64,000 nt of DNA from Caldilineaceae bacterium (GCA_020846635.1 JADLDO010000039.1:124001-188000), one strand, 5' to 3'; numbered from the stretch's first letter, positions 1 to 9,192 are shown. The notes: a model not told the origin generated them from the letters alone. A program made the numbers and translations.

Positions 1-33
1 AAATCCCGTCGCGGCTTCGATAGCGGCGACGGA

Positions 34-1530
34 CTAGGGCGTAGGCGTGCGTGTGGCAACCCGCGTGGATTGCCCATCGGCTGCCCCTGTGGACGACGCT
101 CCTGGTGTTGCCACGGGAGTTGCCCCAGAGGTTGCTACCGGTGTGTTCAAGGGTGACGTGGTCGTCGGTTCCGCCGTTGCCGTCACAATCACTGTTACTG
201 TGGCTGTTTCCGGCAGATCGGGCGTGACATCTGGCGTCTCTTCCGGCGGCGTGCCGGTGATCACCGGGGTACTGCCGATTGCAGGGGGTGAGGTTGCCGT
301 AATCACCACCTCGATGGTCGCCGGCAGCACGCCAACCGCTCGAATTCCTGTCGGTACTACCACGCGCGGCGTGACGACATGGTTTCCGACCAGCAGGCCC
401 GTCAGATCCACAATCACAAACACATCATCCGGCCCCAATGCCTCTAGGAAAGGCAGCGGGCCAGAGAGAATCACGTCAAATGTATCCAGCGCCACCGTTG
501 CATCCAGCCCCGGCCCCAGGCCCTGGATCACAGGACGTTGTTGGATCGTCGTTCCCCCCTCAATGGGGGTAATGCTGGCTGTCACATCGACGGCTGTGCC
601 TTCCAAGACGGTAACGCCTTCGGGCACGATCACCTGGACCCGTCGTTGGATTTCGCCGGTTGCGTCTGCCAGCAAGAAAGGCTCGGTCGCCACAAAGCCA
701 GGCACTTGGGCCAACACATCGGCGTTGCCCAACAGTACCACGGTCGAAGGGTTGACCCGTACCGAACTCAAGCGATAACCGGCGGCAGGCTGCCCGTTCA
801 GGTCCACGCGCACCGCGACCTCTTTGCGTCCCGGCCACTGCTCCACAGGCACCACCACATGCACAATCGCCGGATCGGCGGTGACGCGAGGCACCGTTTG
901 GTTCTCTACATTGAGCGGTGCTACCGCCTGGTTACGCTCTACCTGGCTCTTGGCATTGCCCAAACTCACCTCAGCGCCAGCACTGGCAACTTGAGCCACC
1001 TGGGTCTCCGGCCCCGTCACCGTTACGGTCATCGGCTCCACCACGGGCGGCTGCCACTCATAGCCAAAGGCTGTGGTGTCCATAATCTCCACCCGCACAG
1101 GGACATCTTTGCTGACGACACGGTCTAATTGTACACGAAGCGCGGGGCGTTGGATGCTGACCACCCGCACCCGTGGATCAACCACATCCACATCCACCTC
1201 AACATCGTGAATACCCGGTGTCAATCCCGTCAGGTCAATATACGCCGTAAAGTCGCTTGCTTCTAGATTATTCCAGGATTCCTGTGGCGCCTGTAAGACT
1301 ACCTGCACAGTCTCACGGCTGAGGTCTTGGATCGGCAGCAGATCTTCCGGCAATCCGCGCACAGTCACCGGCAGCCGCTCGCCGTAGGTCGCCTGGACAA
1401 TTGGATTCTCCTGGTTGATGGCAATAAACCACACAATAAAGCCCAGTAGAATGGACAATGCCACAGTATTAATCTGTTCTACAAAGCGCCGCCAGCGTAT
1501 CCTGGAAATACGACGTGCAAAGGTATCCAA
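34..1530 (-). CDS. cdaR: YbbR-domain protein, likely CdaR regulator of diadenylate cyclase
   Basis: This 498-residue protein has one N-terminal membrane anchor at about residues 22-40 (core LSILLGFIVWFIAINQ). Several YbbR-type beta domains follow, marked by recurrent segments such as LPVTVRGLP, DVPVRVEIM and VAVRVDLNG. YbbR/CdaR proteins bind and modulate CdaA at the membrane, with the repeats outside the cell. The gene starts 12 bases after the cdaA stop, so the two should be co-transcribed, as in many Gram-positive and Chloroflexota genomes. The last 60 or so residues are a low-complexity Thr/Pro/Ala tail, which is longer than usual for the family and may be a cell-wall linker. The family call comes from architecture and position; the regulatory effect on CdaA is inferred. 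Confidence 0.9.
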   Translation of the reverse strand: MDTFARRISRIRWRRFVEQINTVALSILLGFIVWFIAINQENPIVQATYGERLPVTVRGLPEDLLPIQDLSRETVQVVLQAPQESWNNLEASDFTAYIDLTGLTPGIHDVEVDVDVVDPRVRVVSIQRPALRVQLDRVVSKDVPVRVEIMDTTAFGYEWQPPVVEPMTVTVTGPETQVAQVASAGAEVSLGNAKSQVERNQAVAPLNVENQTVPRVTADPAIVHVVVPVEQWPGRKEVAVRVDLNGQPAAGYRLSSVRVNPSTVVLLGNADVLAQVPGFVATEPFLLADATGEIQRRVQVIVPEGVTVLEGTAVDVTASITPIEGGTTIQQRPVIQGLGPGLDATVALDTFDVILSGPLPFLEALGPDDVFVIVDLTGLLVGNHVVTPRVVVPTGIRAVGVLPATIEVVITATSPPAIGSTPVITGTPPEETPDVTPDLPETATVTVIVTATAEPTTTSPLNTPVATSGATPVATPGASSTGAADGQSTRVATRTPTP

Positions 1531-1542
1531 CGCGACCCCGTT

Positions 1543-2313
1543 TTACGGCCTATAAAAATCACTCAGCAGCGTGCGCAAGCGCCCGGCGTCAATCCGCAGG
1601 ATGCGACCATTGCGCGCCACCGAGATAGATCCTGTCTCTTCCGAAACCACCACCGACAGCGCATCGGCCTGTTCGGTAACACCAATGGCTGCCCGGTGGC
1701 GAGTGCCCAATTGGCTGTCGACCAATTCACGTTGGGTCAAGGGCAGCACACAGCTTGCCGCGGCCACGCGATCCCCTGTGACGATCACAGCGCCATCGTG
1801 GAGCGCAGTATTGGGGAAAAAGATCGTGGTCAGCAATTCAGAAGAGACTTCTGCATCCACCGGCACACCTCGATCGACAAACTCCCCCAACCCCGTTGCG
1901 CCCTCAAAGACAATCAGTGCGCCCGTCCGCCGTTCGGACATCTGCTCCACAGCCTTGACCACTTCATTGACCACGCGCTGCGTGTTCGTGCTGTCTGTGC
2001 GCCGTACCAATAAAGGCGCAGTACGCCCCACCCGTTCCAACGCGCGCCGCAGTTCCGGCTGAAAGATAACCGGAATCGCAATCAAGATCACGCCTGCCGT
2101 GTTGCTCAACAACCAGCGGAACGCAGTCAGTTCCACCACCTGGTTGACCACCACGGTCCCCAACGCAATCACCAATATCCCGCGCACCAACTGCACAGCT
2201 TGGGTCCCGCGAAAGAGCAGCAGCAGCCCGTAAAAGATCAAGGAGACCAGCGCAATATCGAGAAGATTGCGCCAGTCTTGCAGTCGGCTCAAGGAAACCA
2301 GAATCTCTGTCAT
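1543..2313 (-). CDS. cdaA: Diadenylate cyclase CdaA (c-di-AMP synthase)
   Basis: The 256-residue protein matches the usual CdaA length. About three hydrophobic helices fill residues 15-85, followed by a DisA_N-type cyclase domain. The two family signatures are present: DGA at residues 173-175 (within ALHDGAVIV) and the RHR motif at about residue 203 (within GTRHRAAIG). Members condense two ATP into cyclic di-AMP, a second messenger for potassium and osmotic balance and for cell-wall homeostasis. The gene lies directly upstream of cdaR. ornithine carbamoyltransferase ends 30 bases upstream on the same strand, so a shared transcript with argF is possible. glmM, often the third gene of this operon, is not seen inside the window and could lie to the left of position 1. 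Confidence 0.95.
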   Translation of the reverse strand: MTEILVSLSRLQDWRNLLDIALVSLIFYGLLLLFRGTQAVQLVRGILVIALGTVVVNQVVELTAFRWLLSNTAGVILIAIPVIFQPELRRALERVGRTAPLLVRRTDSTNTQRVVNEVVKAVEQMSERRTGALIVFEGATGLGEFVDRGVPVDAEVSSELLTTIFFPNTALHDGAVIVTGDRVAAASCVLPLTQRELVDSQLGTRHRAAIGVTEQADALSVVVSEETGSISVARNGRILRIDAGRLRTLLSDFYRP

Positions 2314-2343
2314 CTTATGTTAATGCAGCACTTGTAGCAGCAC

Positions 2344-3276
2344 TCATTGCAAGGGGACGCCACCCATCAAGTGTGCCAGCAGCGCCTTTTGTGCATGTAA
2401 GCGGTTATGGGCCTGTGGAAACAGCAGGCTGTGCGCGCCATCGGCAACGTCGTCTGTGATCTCCTCGCCGCGGTGGGCGGGCAAACAATGGAGCACCTTC
2501 ACATCCGGGTTGCGGGTGTGGACGAGAAGTTGTTGGTTCAACTGGTAGGGCGGAAAGACCTTGAGCCGTTCCTCTGTTTCGGCCTCTTGCCCCATGCTCG
2601 TCCAGACATCGGTATAAAGCACATCGGCCCCGACCACGCCATCCAGGTCATCCGTCACCGTGATATCCGCATCCGTTTGGTCAACGAGCGCGCGGTCGGG
2701 CTGATAGCCCTGGGGCGCAACGACACGGATCGACATGCCGACCTTGCCCGCGGCTTGGATCAGGCTGGTTGCCACATTATTGCTGCCATCGCCGACATAG
2801 GCCACGGTTAACCCGGTCAATGTGCCTACATGCTCCCAAATCGTCAGAATATCCGCCAATGCCTGGCAAGGATGGCTAAAATCACTCAGGCCATTAATGA
2901 CCGGGACGCTGCCCCACTCGGCCAAATCGATGATATGTTGGTGGTTGAAAACACGCGCCATAATGCCATCGACATAGCCGCTGAGCACCCGCGCCACATC
3001 GGGCGCGCTCTCTCGCGTCCCCAAACCCACTTCTTGCGGTGAAATATAGAAAGCATAGCCACCCAACTGCTGCATGCCCATTTCAAAGCTAACCCGCGTG
3101 CGCAGGCTGGGCTTTTGAAAGACCAATGCCAGTGACTTGCCCGCCAAGATTGGCGCATTCTGTCCCAAACGTGTACGGGCATCCTTCAGTTCCTTTGCCA
3201 AACGCAGCAAACCCCAAAACTGCTCCGCTGTCACCGATTCAATATCTAAATAATGCGCCAATGCTGGAATGGACAT
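2344..3276 (-). CDS. argF: Ornithine carbamoyltransferase
   Basis: The enzyme transfers a carbamoyl group from carbamoyl phosphate to ornithine to give citrulline in arginine biosynthesis. The reading frame opens earlier, but I place the start at the ATG at 3276 (MSIPALAHYL), because the 24 residues before it are not family-like and a GAGGG lies a little upstream. From this start the protein is about 310 residues, the normal OTC length. The carbamoyl-phosphate motif reads SLRTR at residues 57-61, with Leu where most enzymes have Thr. HPCQALAD, DVWTSMGQE and the catalytic HCLP motif near residue 262 are all present. DVWTSMGQ fits ornithine rather than aspartate as second substrate. No other arginine gene is visible nearby, so the gene stands apart from its pathway. 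Confidence 0.95.
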   Translation of the reverse strand: MSIPALAHYLDIESVTAEQFWGLLRLAKELKDARTRLGQNAPILAGKSLALVFQKPSLRTRVSFEMGMQQLGGYAFYISPQEVGLGTRESAPDVARVLSGYVDGIMARVFNHQHIIDLAEWGSVPVINGLSDFSHPCQALADILTIWEHVGTLTGLTVAYVGDGSNNVATSLIQAAGKVGMSIRVVAPQGYQPDRALVDQTDADITVTDDLDGVVGADVLYTDVWTSMGQEAETEERLKVFPPYQLNQQLLVHTRNPDVKVLHCLPAHRGEEITDDVADGAHSLLFPQAHNRLHAQKALLAHLMGGVPLQ

Positions 3277-3362
3277 GATGGGCTGACCCTCGGAAGTTGT
3301 TGATGAAGAATGGTAAATTGTGATCGTAAGGATACCCCTTCGTGGCATCCTCTCCGGCTAGG

Positions 3363-4175
3363 CTATGGCAGCAAGCCGCGACGCCTGGCCTCGTCCTCAT
3401 CGATCACAGGATTCCTCAATTTGCCCAATCCCTCCACTTCAACCGTCATCACATCCCCAGGCTGCACCGCGCCCACACCCGCCGGGGTTCCGGTGAGCAC
3501 CAAATCCCCCGGTTCCAGGGTCATAAAGCGCGTCACATGGGCCAGCACGCGGCCAATGGAATAGATCAGCAGCGCGGTATTGCCATCCTGGCGCACTTGG
3601 TCGTTGACTAAACAGCGCACAGCCTTGTTCGCCGGGTCAAATTCAGTGTCGATCCAGGGGCCGACCGGCGCAAAGGTATCAAAGCCCTTGCCACGCGTCC
3701 ACTGCCCATCGGCCTTTTGCAGGTCGCGCGCGGTGACATCATTCGCCACGGTATAGCCATAGATCACGCGAGCGGCATCTTCCTCGGTGACATTGCGACA
3801 GCGCACGCCGATCATCAGCGCCAACTCCCCTTCATGATCCACCCGTTGGCTTATCGCCGGATAGATCACCGGCGCATCGGGGCCGATCACGGTGCTAGGC
3901 GGCTTCAGGAAAATCAGCGGCTCCGGCGGCACTTCATTGCCCAACTCGGCGGCATGTTCGGCATAGTTGCGCCCCACACAGACCAATTTGGAAGGTGTCG
4001 CCGGGGCCACTAACTTGACGTCATCAAGCGCCCTGGCTGCGCCGCTCACCTCAACACCCACATAGGGGGCCTGGGCCAATGGATAAACCCGATCCCCTTC
4101 TAATATCCCCCACGAAGGGGCAAACCAGGCATCCTGCAAATGCGTATGCTGCTCAATAAACCGTACAACCTGCAT
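3363..4175 (-). CDS. Fumarylacetoacetate hydrolase family protein
   Basis: The 270-residue protein has the compact FAH fold typical of 2-hydroxyhepta-2,4-diene-1,7-dioate isomerase and acylpyruvase-like enzymes. Recognisable blocks are VCVGRNYAEHAAE, PLIFLKPPSTV, DHEGELALMIG with the acidic metal ligands, and LTGTPAGVG near the C-terminus. Members cleave or isomerise beta-diketo or 2-oxo acids using a divalent metal. The exact substrate cannot be read from the sequence. Automated labels for this subfamily vary between isomerase, oxaloacetate decarboxylase and acylpyruvase. An AGGA lies a few bases ahead of the ATG. It sits between argF and the HD-domain gene with short gaps and may be part of a loose transcript. 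Confidence 0.9.
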   Translation of the reverse strand: MQVVRFIEQHTHLQDAWFAPSWGILEGDRVYPLAQAPYVGVEVSGAARALDDVKLVAPATPSKLVCVGRNYAEHAAELGNEVPPEPLIFLKPPSTVIGPDAPVIYPAISQRVDHEGELALMIGVRCRNVTEEDAARVIYGYTVANDVTARDLQKADGQWTRGKGFDTFAPVGPWIDTEFDPANKAVRCLVNDQVRQDGNTALLIYSIGRVLAHVTRFMTLEPGDLVLTGTPAGVGAVQPGDVMTVEVEGLGKLRNPVIDEDEARRRGLLP

Positions 4176-4226
4176 GGTCGTATCCTATTTTTGTGATATT
4201 TTGTGATGATGGATAAAGATTGTTTT

Positions 4227-5030
4227 TTACGAAACCCGCGTGTCGTTGATGATCAACTGGAAGGTGCAGCCCAGAAACTCGATGGCTTGACGCACCATGG
4301 TCATGCGCTCTAGGAAAATCTCGAAATACTCGATCACCTGTGCATACTGGACATCGATCTCCAGTTCTAGGGCGATCACCTTCTCCTCCGGGCGCACGCG
4401 CACAAAGCTGCGCGTGGTGGCATAGTTCACGCGGTCGTGAATATCAAAATCCTCCATCCTCGGATTTTGCACACGGCTGCGATGGACATCGGCCTTGTCG
4501 GCAATGATCAACGCCGCGGCGACGGGCGTGGTGGCGCTGCCGCGCTCCTCCTCATGGTTGCCAATGGCATTCATCACAATCGCACATTCATCAACACTCA
4601 TGCCCATGCGTTTGAGAATCTGCCAGGCAATCAGGCTGCCGCTCAACGCGTGGTTCTGGCGATGGATCGAATTGCCAATGTCGTGGAGATAGCCGGCAAC
4701 ATTCGCCAATTGCGCGGAACGCTCCGGCAGCCCCAGATGCTCCAAGATGTTTTCAGCAATATGCCCCACCAAACCCGCATGGCGCTGGCCATGCTCGGTA
4801 TAGCCGAGTGTCCGCATGGTATCGTGGGCCGCCTGGATAAAGCCGATGACCTCCGGGTCACGCCGCAATTTATCCACAGTCACCAGATCGGTGGCGACGG
4901 CAGTAGCATCCGGCTGCTCGACGACGGCTTGCGCCGACACCGGGGCAGGCGAAGCGATTGGGGCAGGTGCTTCCGACGGCGTACGGTGATTTACAGGGCG
5001 ATTTACAGGGTGATTCTCGTTACGGCTCAT
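4227..5030 (-). CDS. HD-domain phosphohydrolase-like protein
   Basis: A soluble 267-residue protein. After a Pro/Ala-rich N-terminal stretch of about 50 residues comes an HD-superfamily domain: His84 and His90 in the first helices, the His116-Asp117 pair in YLHDIGN, His159 in GNHEE, and Asp178 in IADKAD. This is the full metal-ligand pattern of the superfamily, so it is probably an active metal-dependent phosphohydrolase. Whether it acts on nucleotides or on a phosphoester signal is unknown. The gene starts 14 bases after the stop of the upstream membrane-protein gene, so the two are likely translated from one mRNA. A 12-base tandem duplication around 4988-5012 encodes the repeated Pro-Val-Asn near the N-terminus. 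Confidence 0.83.
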   Translation of the reverse strand: MSRNENHPVNRPVNHRTPSEAPAPIASPAPVSAQAVVEQPDATAVATDLVTVDKLRRDPEVIGFIQAAHDTMRTLGYTEHGQRHAGLVGHIAENILEHLGLPERSAQLANVAGYLHDIGNSIHRQNHALSGSLIAWQILKRMGMSVDECAIVMNAIGNHEEERGSATTPVAAALIIADKADVHRSRVQNPRMEDFDIHDRVNYATTRSFVRVRPEEKVIALELEIDVQYAQVIEYFEIFLERMTMVRQAIEFLGCTFQLIINDTRVS

Positions 5031-5043
5031 CCTTGAGCATCCT

Positions 5044-6015
5044 TTATGAAACGATTAAGCTCTGGCCCAACGCCAGACCGCTAATTAACATACTGAGCAA
5101 CCACCAAAAGTTAAGTCGCTGCAAAGGCCGTCGCTGATAGATCAGCAGCCAGGTGGGCAACCAAAGCACGCTCATCAACGCCAGCCAAAGGGGCGCGCGC
5201 GCAACGACCAGCAGCAAAGCCAACCCCAGATCGCTCGCCGCCAACAGGCAAATCCCCAACAAATCAGTGGGAGCGCGCAACAAGCGCCCCTCGCCCCAGT
5301 TGTGGATAAACCAGAGCAGAACCAACACAACATGATACGTCCAAAACTCCTGTTGAGGATTCATTCCCAACTGCATCAACGTCAATGCCCAGGGGATGCC
5401 GATGGTCGCCGCGCTGTGGAGCGCGGCAGGCACATAGCCCACGGTATGGCGCACAATCCACCCCGCCAGCCCCAGCGCCAGGATCACCCCGGTCAGCCAG
5501 ACCGCAGCCGGACTCAGGGTGAGGGCAATTGCCACAGCCAGCAGCGCGCTGGGCAGGGCTACGCGCATGATGAGATGCAGCACCCCTTTATCGTCCCATC
5601 CCAAGAGGCGTGCGGCGGGCGAACCTGGCTCAAGATAGGGCAGCCACACCAACGAGGGTACATCCCCCTCGCGCAAGGGCAGCAGTTCCAATCGCCCCGC
5701 GGCCAAACGCCAAATGGCTCCCCACAGCGGGTCAACCAAAAGCAGCAGCAGCGCCAATTCGCGCCAGCCCAAAGGCAGCCCAAAGGTTGTGCTGCCCGCG
5801 GCCAAGAGCGCCGCTACTGCCGCCCACGCCGCGGTGGGACGCAGCGGAAACTGGCTAAACCAGAACTGGGCATTGATGGTCGCGCTACTGCTTAGGGTGA
5901 GGTCGCCTTCTGCTACCGGCGCGGTCAATGCACGCCACAAGCGCAGCGCGCTCTGCCACGAACGATTCAGTTGTGAGCCCGAACTTGCGCCGGGAAATGC
6001 CGGTTGGCGTGCCAC
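5044..6015 (-). CDS. Polytopic membrane protein of unknown function
   Basis: I do not recognise this 323-residue protein. It has roughly eight hydrophobic segments from residue 55 to the C-terminus, including AAVAALLAAGSTTFGLPL, LALLLLLVDPLWGAIW and WLLSMLISGLALGQSLIV, so it is an integral membrane protein. The N-terminal 50 residues are polar. The start is a GTG at 6015, chosen because GAGGGG sits five bases upstream and no in-frame ATG precedes it. It leads into the HD-domain gene with a 14-base gap, suggesting a functional pair, possibly a membrane sensor or transporter with a cytoplasmic hydrolase. That pairing is inference from spacing only. Confidence 0.72.
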   Translation of the reverse strand: MARQPAFPGASSGSQLNRSWQSALRLWRALTAPVAEGDLTLSSSATINAQFWFSQFPLRPTAAWAAVAALLAAGSTTFGLPLGWRELALLLLLVDPLWGAIWRLAAGRLELLPLREGDVPSLVWLPYLEPGSPAARLLGWDDKGVLHLIMRVALPSALLAVAIALTLSPAAVWLTGVILALGLAGWIVRHTVGYVPAALHSAATIGIPWALTLMQLGMNPQQEFWTYHVVLVLLWFIHNWGEGRLLRAPTDLLGICLLAASDLGLALLLVVARAPLWLALMSVLWLPTWLLIYQRRPLQRLNFWWLLSMLISGLALGQSLIVS

Positions 6016-6104
6016 CGCAGCCCCTCATGGTTGGCTCAAGGGCTGAGCCTCTACTCGTCACCTGCCATTACTCTTTGCTTGGGCTTGGCTCCCAAAGTGA
6101 AGCG

Positions 6105-6142
6105 AAAAAAACCCACGCAAGCCTTCACGGTCTCGCATGGGT
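6105..6142 (-). terminator. Intrinsic terminator after the lipid kinase gene
   Basis: Read on the minus strand, ACCCATGC (6142-6135) pairs with GCGTGGGT (6118-6111) with one G-U pair across a 16-base loop. A run of seven T follows. It lies about 50 bases beyond the stop codon of the lipid kinase gene and upstream of the GTG of the membrane protein, so it should separate these transcripts. Confidence 0.75.
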
Positions 6143-6189
6143 CCACAACCCACCAGGGATTATAACAGAGAAGAAGCGAGGACGCGAAA

Positions 6190-7122
6190 CTAGACCACGA
6201 TTTCTAAACGACACGGGAGAATTTCGACACGGGCCGCACGCACATCATCCATGATGACTTCGCCGTCCAAATGCACCGGGATCGGGCGGGCGCTGGTCAG
6301 TTTTAGCTGCACGCAGCGGTCGAAGAGAATGGTGGGGTCGTTGCGATGCGCGCCGCTAAAGGTCTGCGGCAGCAGCCACAGAATTTGGGCCAACGACTTG
6401 TCGGGTACAATCGCCAGGTCGAGCAGCCCATCATCCATGACCGCGTCGGGGTTTACGTAGAAAAGCCCGCCGGTGCGCCGGGAATTGCCGAGCGAGATCA
6501 TCAGCGCAGGCTGGGCGCGCTCCTGCCACATCCCCGCAGCGTTTTCCCATGCAACCTCAACGTGGGGCGACCGATAGTGGCGCAGCGCCTTAAAGACTGC
6601 CACCAAATAGCGCACTGGCCCCGATACCCAGCGAATGCGATTGCTGTCCACCGTGACCTGTGCCTCAAAACCCAGACCCACATTGTTGTCAAAATAGCGC
6701 ACAACCTCGCGTGTCTGCGATGTGAAGATGCCACGCCCCATATCCACACGGCGCGTGCGTCCCGCGGCAATGCGTTCGGCAAGTGCTTCCAACCCTCGTT
6801 TTGCGCCGGCCATATCGGAGAAATCATTGCCCGTACCAATCGGATAGGTAGCCAAGCGTCCGATCAATTCTCCGTCGGGTGTGGCCTGCGCCAGCCCGTT
6901 CAACACCTCGTTCACCGTGCCGTCACCCCCCGCAGCCACCACCACTTGGCAGCCATTGGCGCGCATCGCCGCGGCCAATTCCAGCGCATGACCTTGCCTT
7001 GTCGTCTCCGTTAGTTCAAAAGAAAGACCGGCTGTGGTCAGCGCCGCCACCAGGGGTTCTTTGGCACGCGCACCCGCCCCGCTTCCCGCGGAGGGGTTCA
7101 AAATGACTTGCACAGCCTTCAT
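6190..7122 (-). CDS. Diacylglycerol kinase family lipid kinase (YegS/BmrU type)
   Basis: A 310-residue soluble kinase of the DAGK_cat family, the usual length. The nucleotide-binding start VILNPSAGSGAG (residues 6-17) and the catalytic loop AAGGDGTVNEVLNGL (GGDGT at 65-69) are intact. The C-terminal beta domain carries DDGLLDLAIVPD and VHLDGEVI, typical of YegS/DgkB. Such enzymes phosphorylate diacylglycerol or related lipids using ATP and feed lipid recycling. The ATG at 7122 is preceded by AAGGAGA. The gene is probably monocistronic: a stem-loop follows it at 6105-6142, and another hairpin repeat with a T-run lies upstream, between it and the amylase-like gene. The lipid substrate cannot be fixed from sequence. 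Confidence 0.93.
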   Translation of the reverse strand: MKAVQVILNPSAGSGAGARAKEPLVAALTTAGLSFELTETTRQGHALELAAAMRANGCQVVVAAGGDGTVNEVLNGLAQATPDGELIGRLATYPIGTGNDFSDMAGAKRGLEALAERIAAGRTRRVDMGRGIFTSQTREVVRYFDNNVGLGFEAQVTVDSNRIRWVSGPVRYLVAVFKALRHYRSPHVEVAWENAAGMWQERAQPALMISLGNSRRTGGLFYVNPDAVMDDGLLDLAIVPDKSLAQILWLLPQTFSGAHRNDPTILFDRCVQLKLTSARPIPVHLDGEVIMDDVRAARVEILPCRLEIVV

Positions 7123-7169
7123 GGGCTCTCCTTGTGGGCCTTGTTCTAGTGGGACATAAACAGTGGGAT

Positions 7170-7217
7170 AAAAACCCTCCCGGAAGCTTCGACGGGAGCC
7201 CTTTGGGCGCGGGAGGG
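7170..7217 (-). repeat. Dispersed hairpin repeat, copy 1, doubling as terminator
   Basis: A GC-rich element bounded by CCCTCCCG at 7175 and CGGGAGGG ending at 7217. Inside are two smaller palindromes, GAAGCTTC and GCCC-TTT-GGGC, so it can fold into a branched stem. A near-identical 44-base copy lies at 62184-62227. On the minus strand the closing arm runs straight into five T (7174-7170), so this copy can also end the transcript of the amylase-like gene whose stop is at 7236. Confidence 0.75.
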
Positions 7218-7235
7218 TGGTATGGAGCGATTCGC

Positions 7236-8711
7236 CTAGCGCACCAGCACAACCGCATCACGCGCGGGGACTTCTACCTGATGCAAGCCCCCTTGCGACA
7301 CGACATATTCATTCTGGCCGCGCCAAGCACTCCGAAAGACATCTCCTTCGTAGTGCGCGCCCACCTGATTCAAATTGACCTTAAGCGGGGTCATGCGCGT
7401 GTTGAAGATCACCACTGCTGCACTTCCGCCGCCTTCCTCACCATCACATTCGCGCAGACATGCATAGACACCATGATCTGCATAGAGCGTGCGAACGCTT
7501 CCAGTGCGTAGAACAGGATGGGCATGGCGCAGCGCAACCGCTTCCTTAAAAAAGGCCAAAAGCTCATCGTTCCACTGATCCGGCTCATGCCAGGGAAAAG
7601 CGGCCCGGCAGTAGGGGTCAGTTGCGCCGGTCATGCCGATTTCCGTTCCATAGTAGATGCAGGGTGCGCCCGGCATGGTCATCTGGAAGAGCGTACAGAG
7701 GTACAACGCGCTGACATCGCCGTTGACCACCCAAAGCGTGCGCGCAGTGTCGTGGCTGTCCATCAAGTTGAGCTGGACCTGTACAATCTCCCAATCGTAG
7801 AGCGACAGCGTCCCTTCAACAGCCTGGGCAAACTCTTTGGCGCGCATTGGATAGAGCGGAAAACCGCCGGGCCGATAGGTTGTGTTAAGCGTGGCTGCCC
7901 CAAAAAAGCCATAGGCCGCCCGGCTTAAAACATAGTTCATCACCGCATCAAAACGGTCGCCGCGCAGCCACTCAGGGGCTTCGTGCCAGATCTCGCCCAC
8001 CGAATAGGATTCGGGATTGGCCCGCCGCGTCACGCGCCGGAACTCCTGCCAAAAGGTAACGTCCTTGATCTCCTCTGCCACATCCAGCCGCCAGCCATCG
8101 ACACCAAAGTCGATCCAGTGCGCCGCGACATCGAGCAGATAGTCGCGCATACCCGGATTTTTCACATTGAGTTTGGGCAGCGCGGGAATTCCCCACCACG
8201 CCGCATAGTTGATCGGCGTTTGCTCATCAGGTGGATAGGGAACCAGCGGCCAATCCTCCACATAAAACCAGTCCAGATAGGGCGAATCGCCGCCCGTTTC
8301 TAATACATGGTGAAAGGGCCAAAAGCCGCGGCTGGCATGGTTGAACACGCCATCCAACACGATGCGCATACCACGCTCATGCAGCGCATCCACCAACTCG
8401 CGCAAGGCAGCATTGCCCCCCAAAAGCGGGTCTACCGCAAAATAATCATAGGTGTGATAGCGATGGTTGGAGGCCGAAGCAAAAATCGGGGTGAGGTAGA
8501 GCACGGTAATGCCAAGCTCTTGCAGATAGTCCAGTTTGTCCACAATCCCATAGAGGTCGCCCCCCTGGAAGCCTTGCTCCTCCGGCGGCGTTCCCCAGGG
8601 CTTCAATGCGATCCCGCGGGGCAGCGTATTGCGGGGGCTGCGGGCAAAACGGTCGGGGAAGATCTGGTAGAAAACAGCATGTTTGACCCATTCAGGCACC
8701 TGAACAGCCAT
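7236..8711 (-). CDS. Glycoside hydrolase family 13 enzyme (amylase/neopullulanase-like)
   Basis: About 491 residues with a (beta/alpha)8 GH13 catalytic domain, starting at WVKHAVFYQIFPDRF and ending in a short beta C-domain. The conserved regions are visible: DGVFNH (region I), GWRLDVAEE with the nucleophile Asp210, SVGEIW with the acid/base Glu240, and DSHDT with Asp321. It should hydrolyse or transfer alpha-1,4-glucans or maltodextrins. No signal peptide is present and no N-terminal cyclomaltodextrinase domain is seen, so it is likely cytoplasmic. A GTG at 8723 also opens the frame, but I prefer the ATG at 8711, because the GAGGA abuts the GTG with no spacer. It is bracketed by two hairpins and probably transcribed alone. 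Confidence 0.93.
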   Translation of the reverse strand: MAVQVPEWVKHAVFYQIFPDRFARSPRNTLPRGIALKPWGTPPEEQGFQGGDLYGIVDKLDYLQELGITVLYLTPIFASASNHRYHTYDYFAVDPLLGGNAALRELVDALHERGMRIVLDGVFNHASRGFWPFHHVLETGGDSPYLDWFYVEDWPLVPYPPDEQTPINYAAWWGIPALPKLNVKNPGMRDYLLDVAAHWIDFGVDGWRLDVAEEIKDVTFWQEFRRVTRRANPESYSVGEIWHEAPEWLRGDRFDAVMNYVLSRAAYGFFGAATLNTTYRPGGFPLYPMRAKEFAQAVEGTLSLYDWEIVQVQLNLMDSHDTARTLWVVNGDVSALYLCTLFQMTMPGAPCIYYGTEIGMTGATDPYCRAAFPWHEPDQWNDELLAFFKEAVALRHAHPVLRTGSVRTLYADHGVYACLRECDGEEGGGSAAVVIFNTRMTPLKVNLNQVGAHYEGDVFRSAWRGQNEYVVSQGGLHQVEVPARDAVVLVR

Positions 8712-8810
8712 GTGGGGAGGCACTCCTCGCCAGTTAGAAATCTTGGTGAATCGGAAATCGTGTTACAGGATGAATGGGCAGCAATCGATCCGAGAAAAAC
8801 CATTCGCCCA

Positions 8811-8840
8811 ATAAAGTGCGCGCCGGTGGCCGGCACGCAC
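8811..8840 (-). terminator. Stem-loop after the DUF2277 gene
   Basis: GTGCGCGCCGG and CCGGCACGCAC (8816-8840) form an 11-pair stem with a three-base loop and one mismatch that becomes a G-U pair in minus-strand RNA. A short TTTAT follows on the minus strand. It lies about 45 bases beyond the DUF2277 stop. The T-run is weak, so termination may be partial. Confidence 0.55.
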
Positions 8841-8883
8841 TCAAAAATGTAGGTTCACATTCTGGCACAGCTTAACGCGCCTG

Positions 8884-9156
8884 TCAATTGGAAGCGAAGC
8901 GCCGCGCCGACTGCTCGCGCGCCTTTGCCGCGACAATGGCGCGGTCACGCGGCTCCGCATTCGTGACCAGCGACCCCATCAACTCGCGCACGACCTGCGC
9001 CACATCGTCTACTGCGCGGTCGAACGCCTCCTGGTTGGCCTGCGACGGCTTCGTAAAGCCGCTCACCTTGCGTACAAACTGGAGAGAGGCCGCGCGAATC
9101 TCCTCGTCACTCGCGGGCGGGGCGAAATTAAACAACGGCTTGATATTTCTGCACAT
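8884..9156 (-). CDS. DUF2277 family protein
   Basis: A 90-residue protein starting MCRNIKPLFNFAPPASDEE and containing LQFVRKVSGFTKPSQANQ, both hallmarks of the DUF2277 family. Related proteins of this length occur in Chloroflexota and Actinobacteria, and no biochemical function is known to me. It is helical and charged with no membrane segment or signal peptide. The ATG is preceded by AAGGAA. The gene follows the endonuclease III gene by 36 bases on the same strand, so the two are probably co-transcribed; a link to DNA repair would be guesswork. Confidence 0.85.
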   Translation of the reverse strand: MCRNIKPLFNFAPPASDEEIRAASLQFVRKVSGFTKPSQANQEAFDRAVDDVAQVVRELMGSLVTNAEPRDRAIVAAKAREQSARRFASN

Positions 9157-9192
9157 AGAGATTCCTTTGCATTATTTTGTTTACTATCTCCA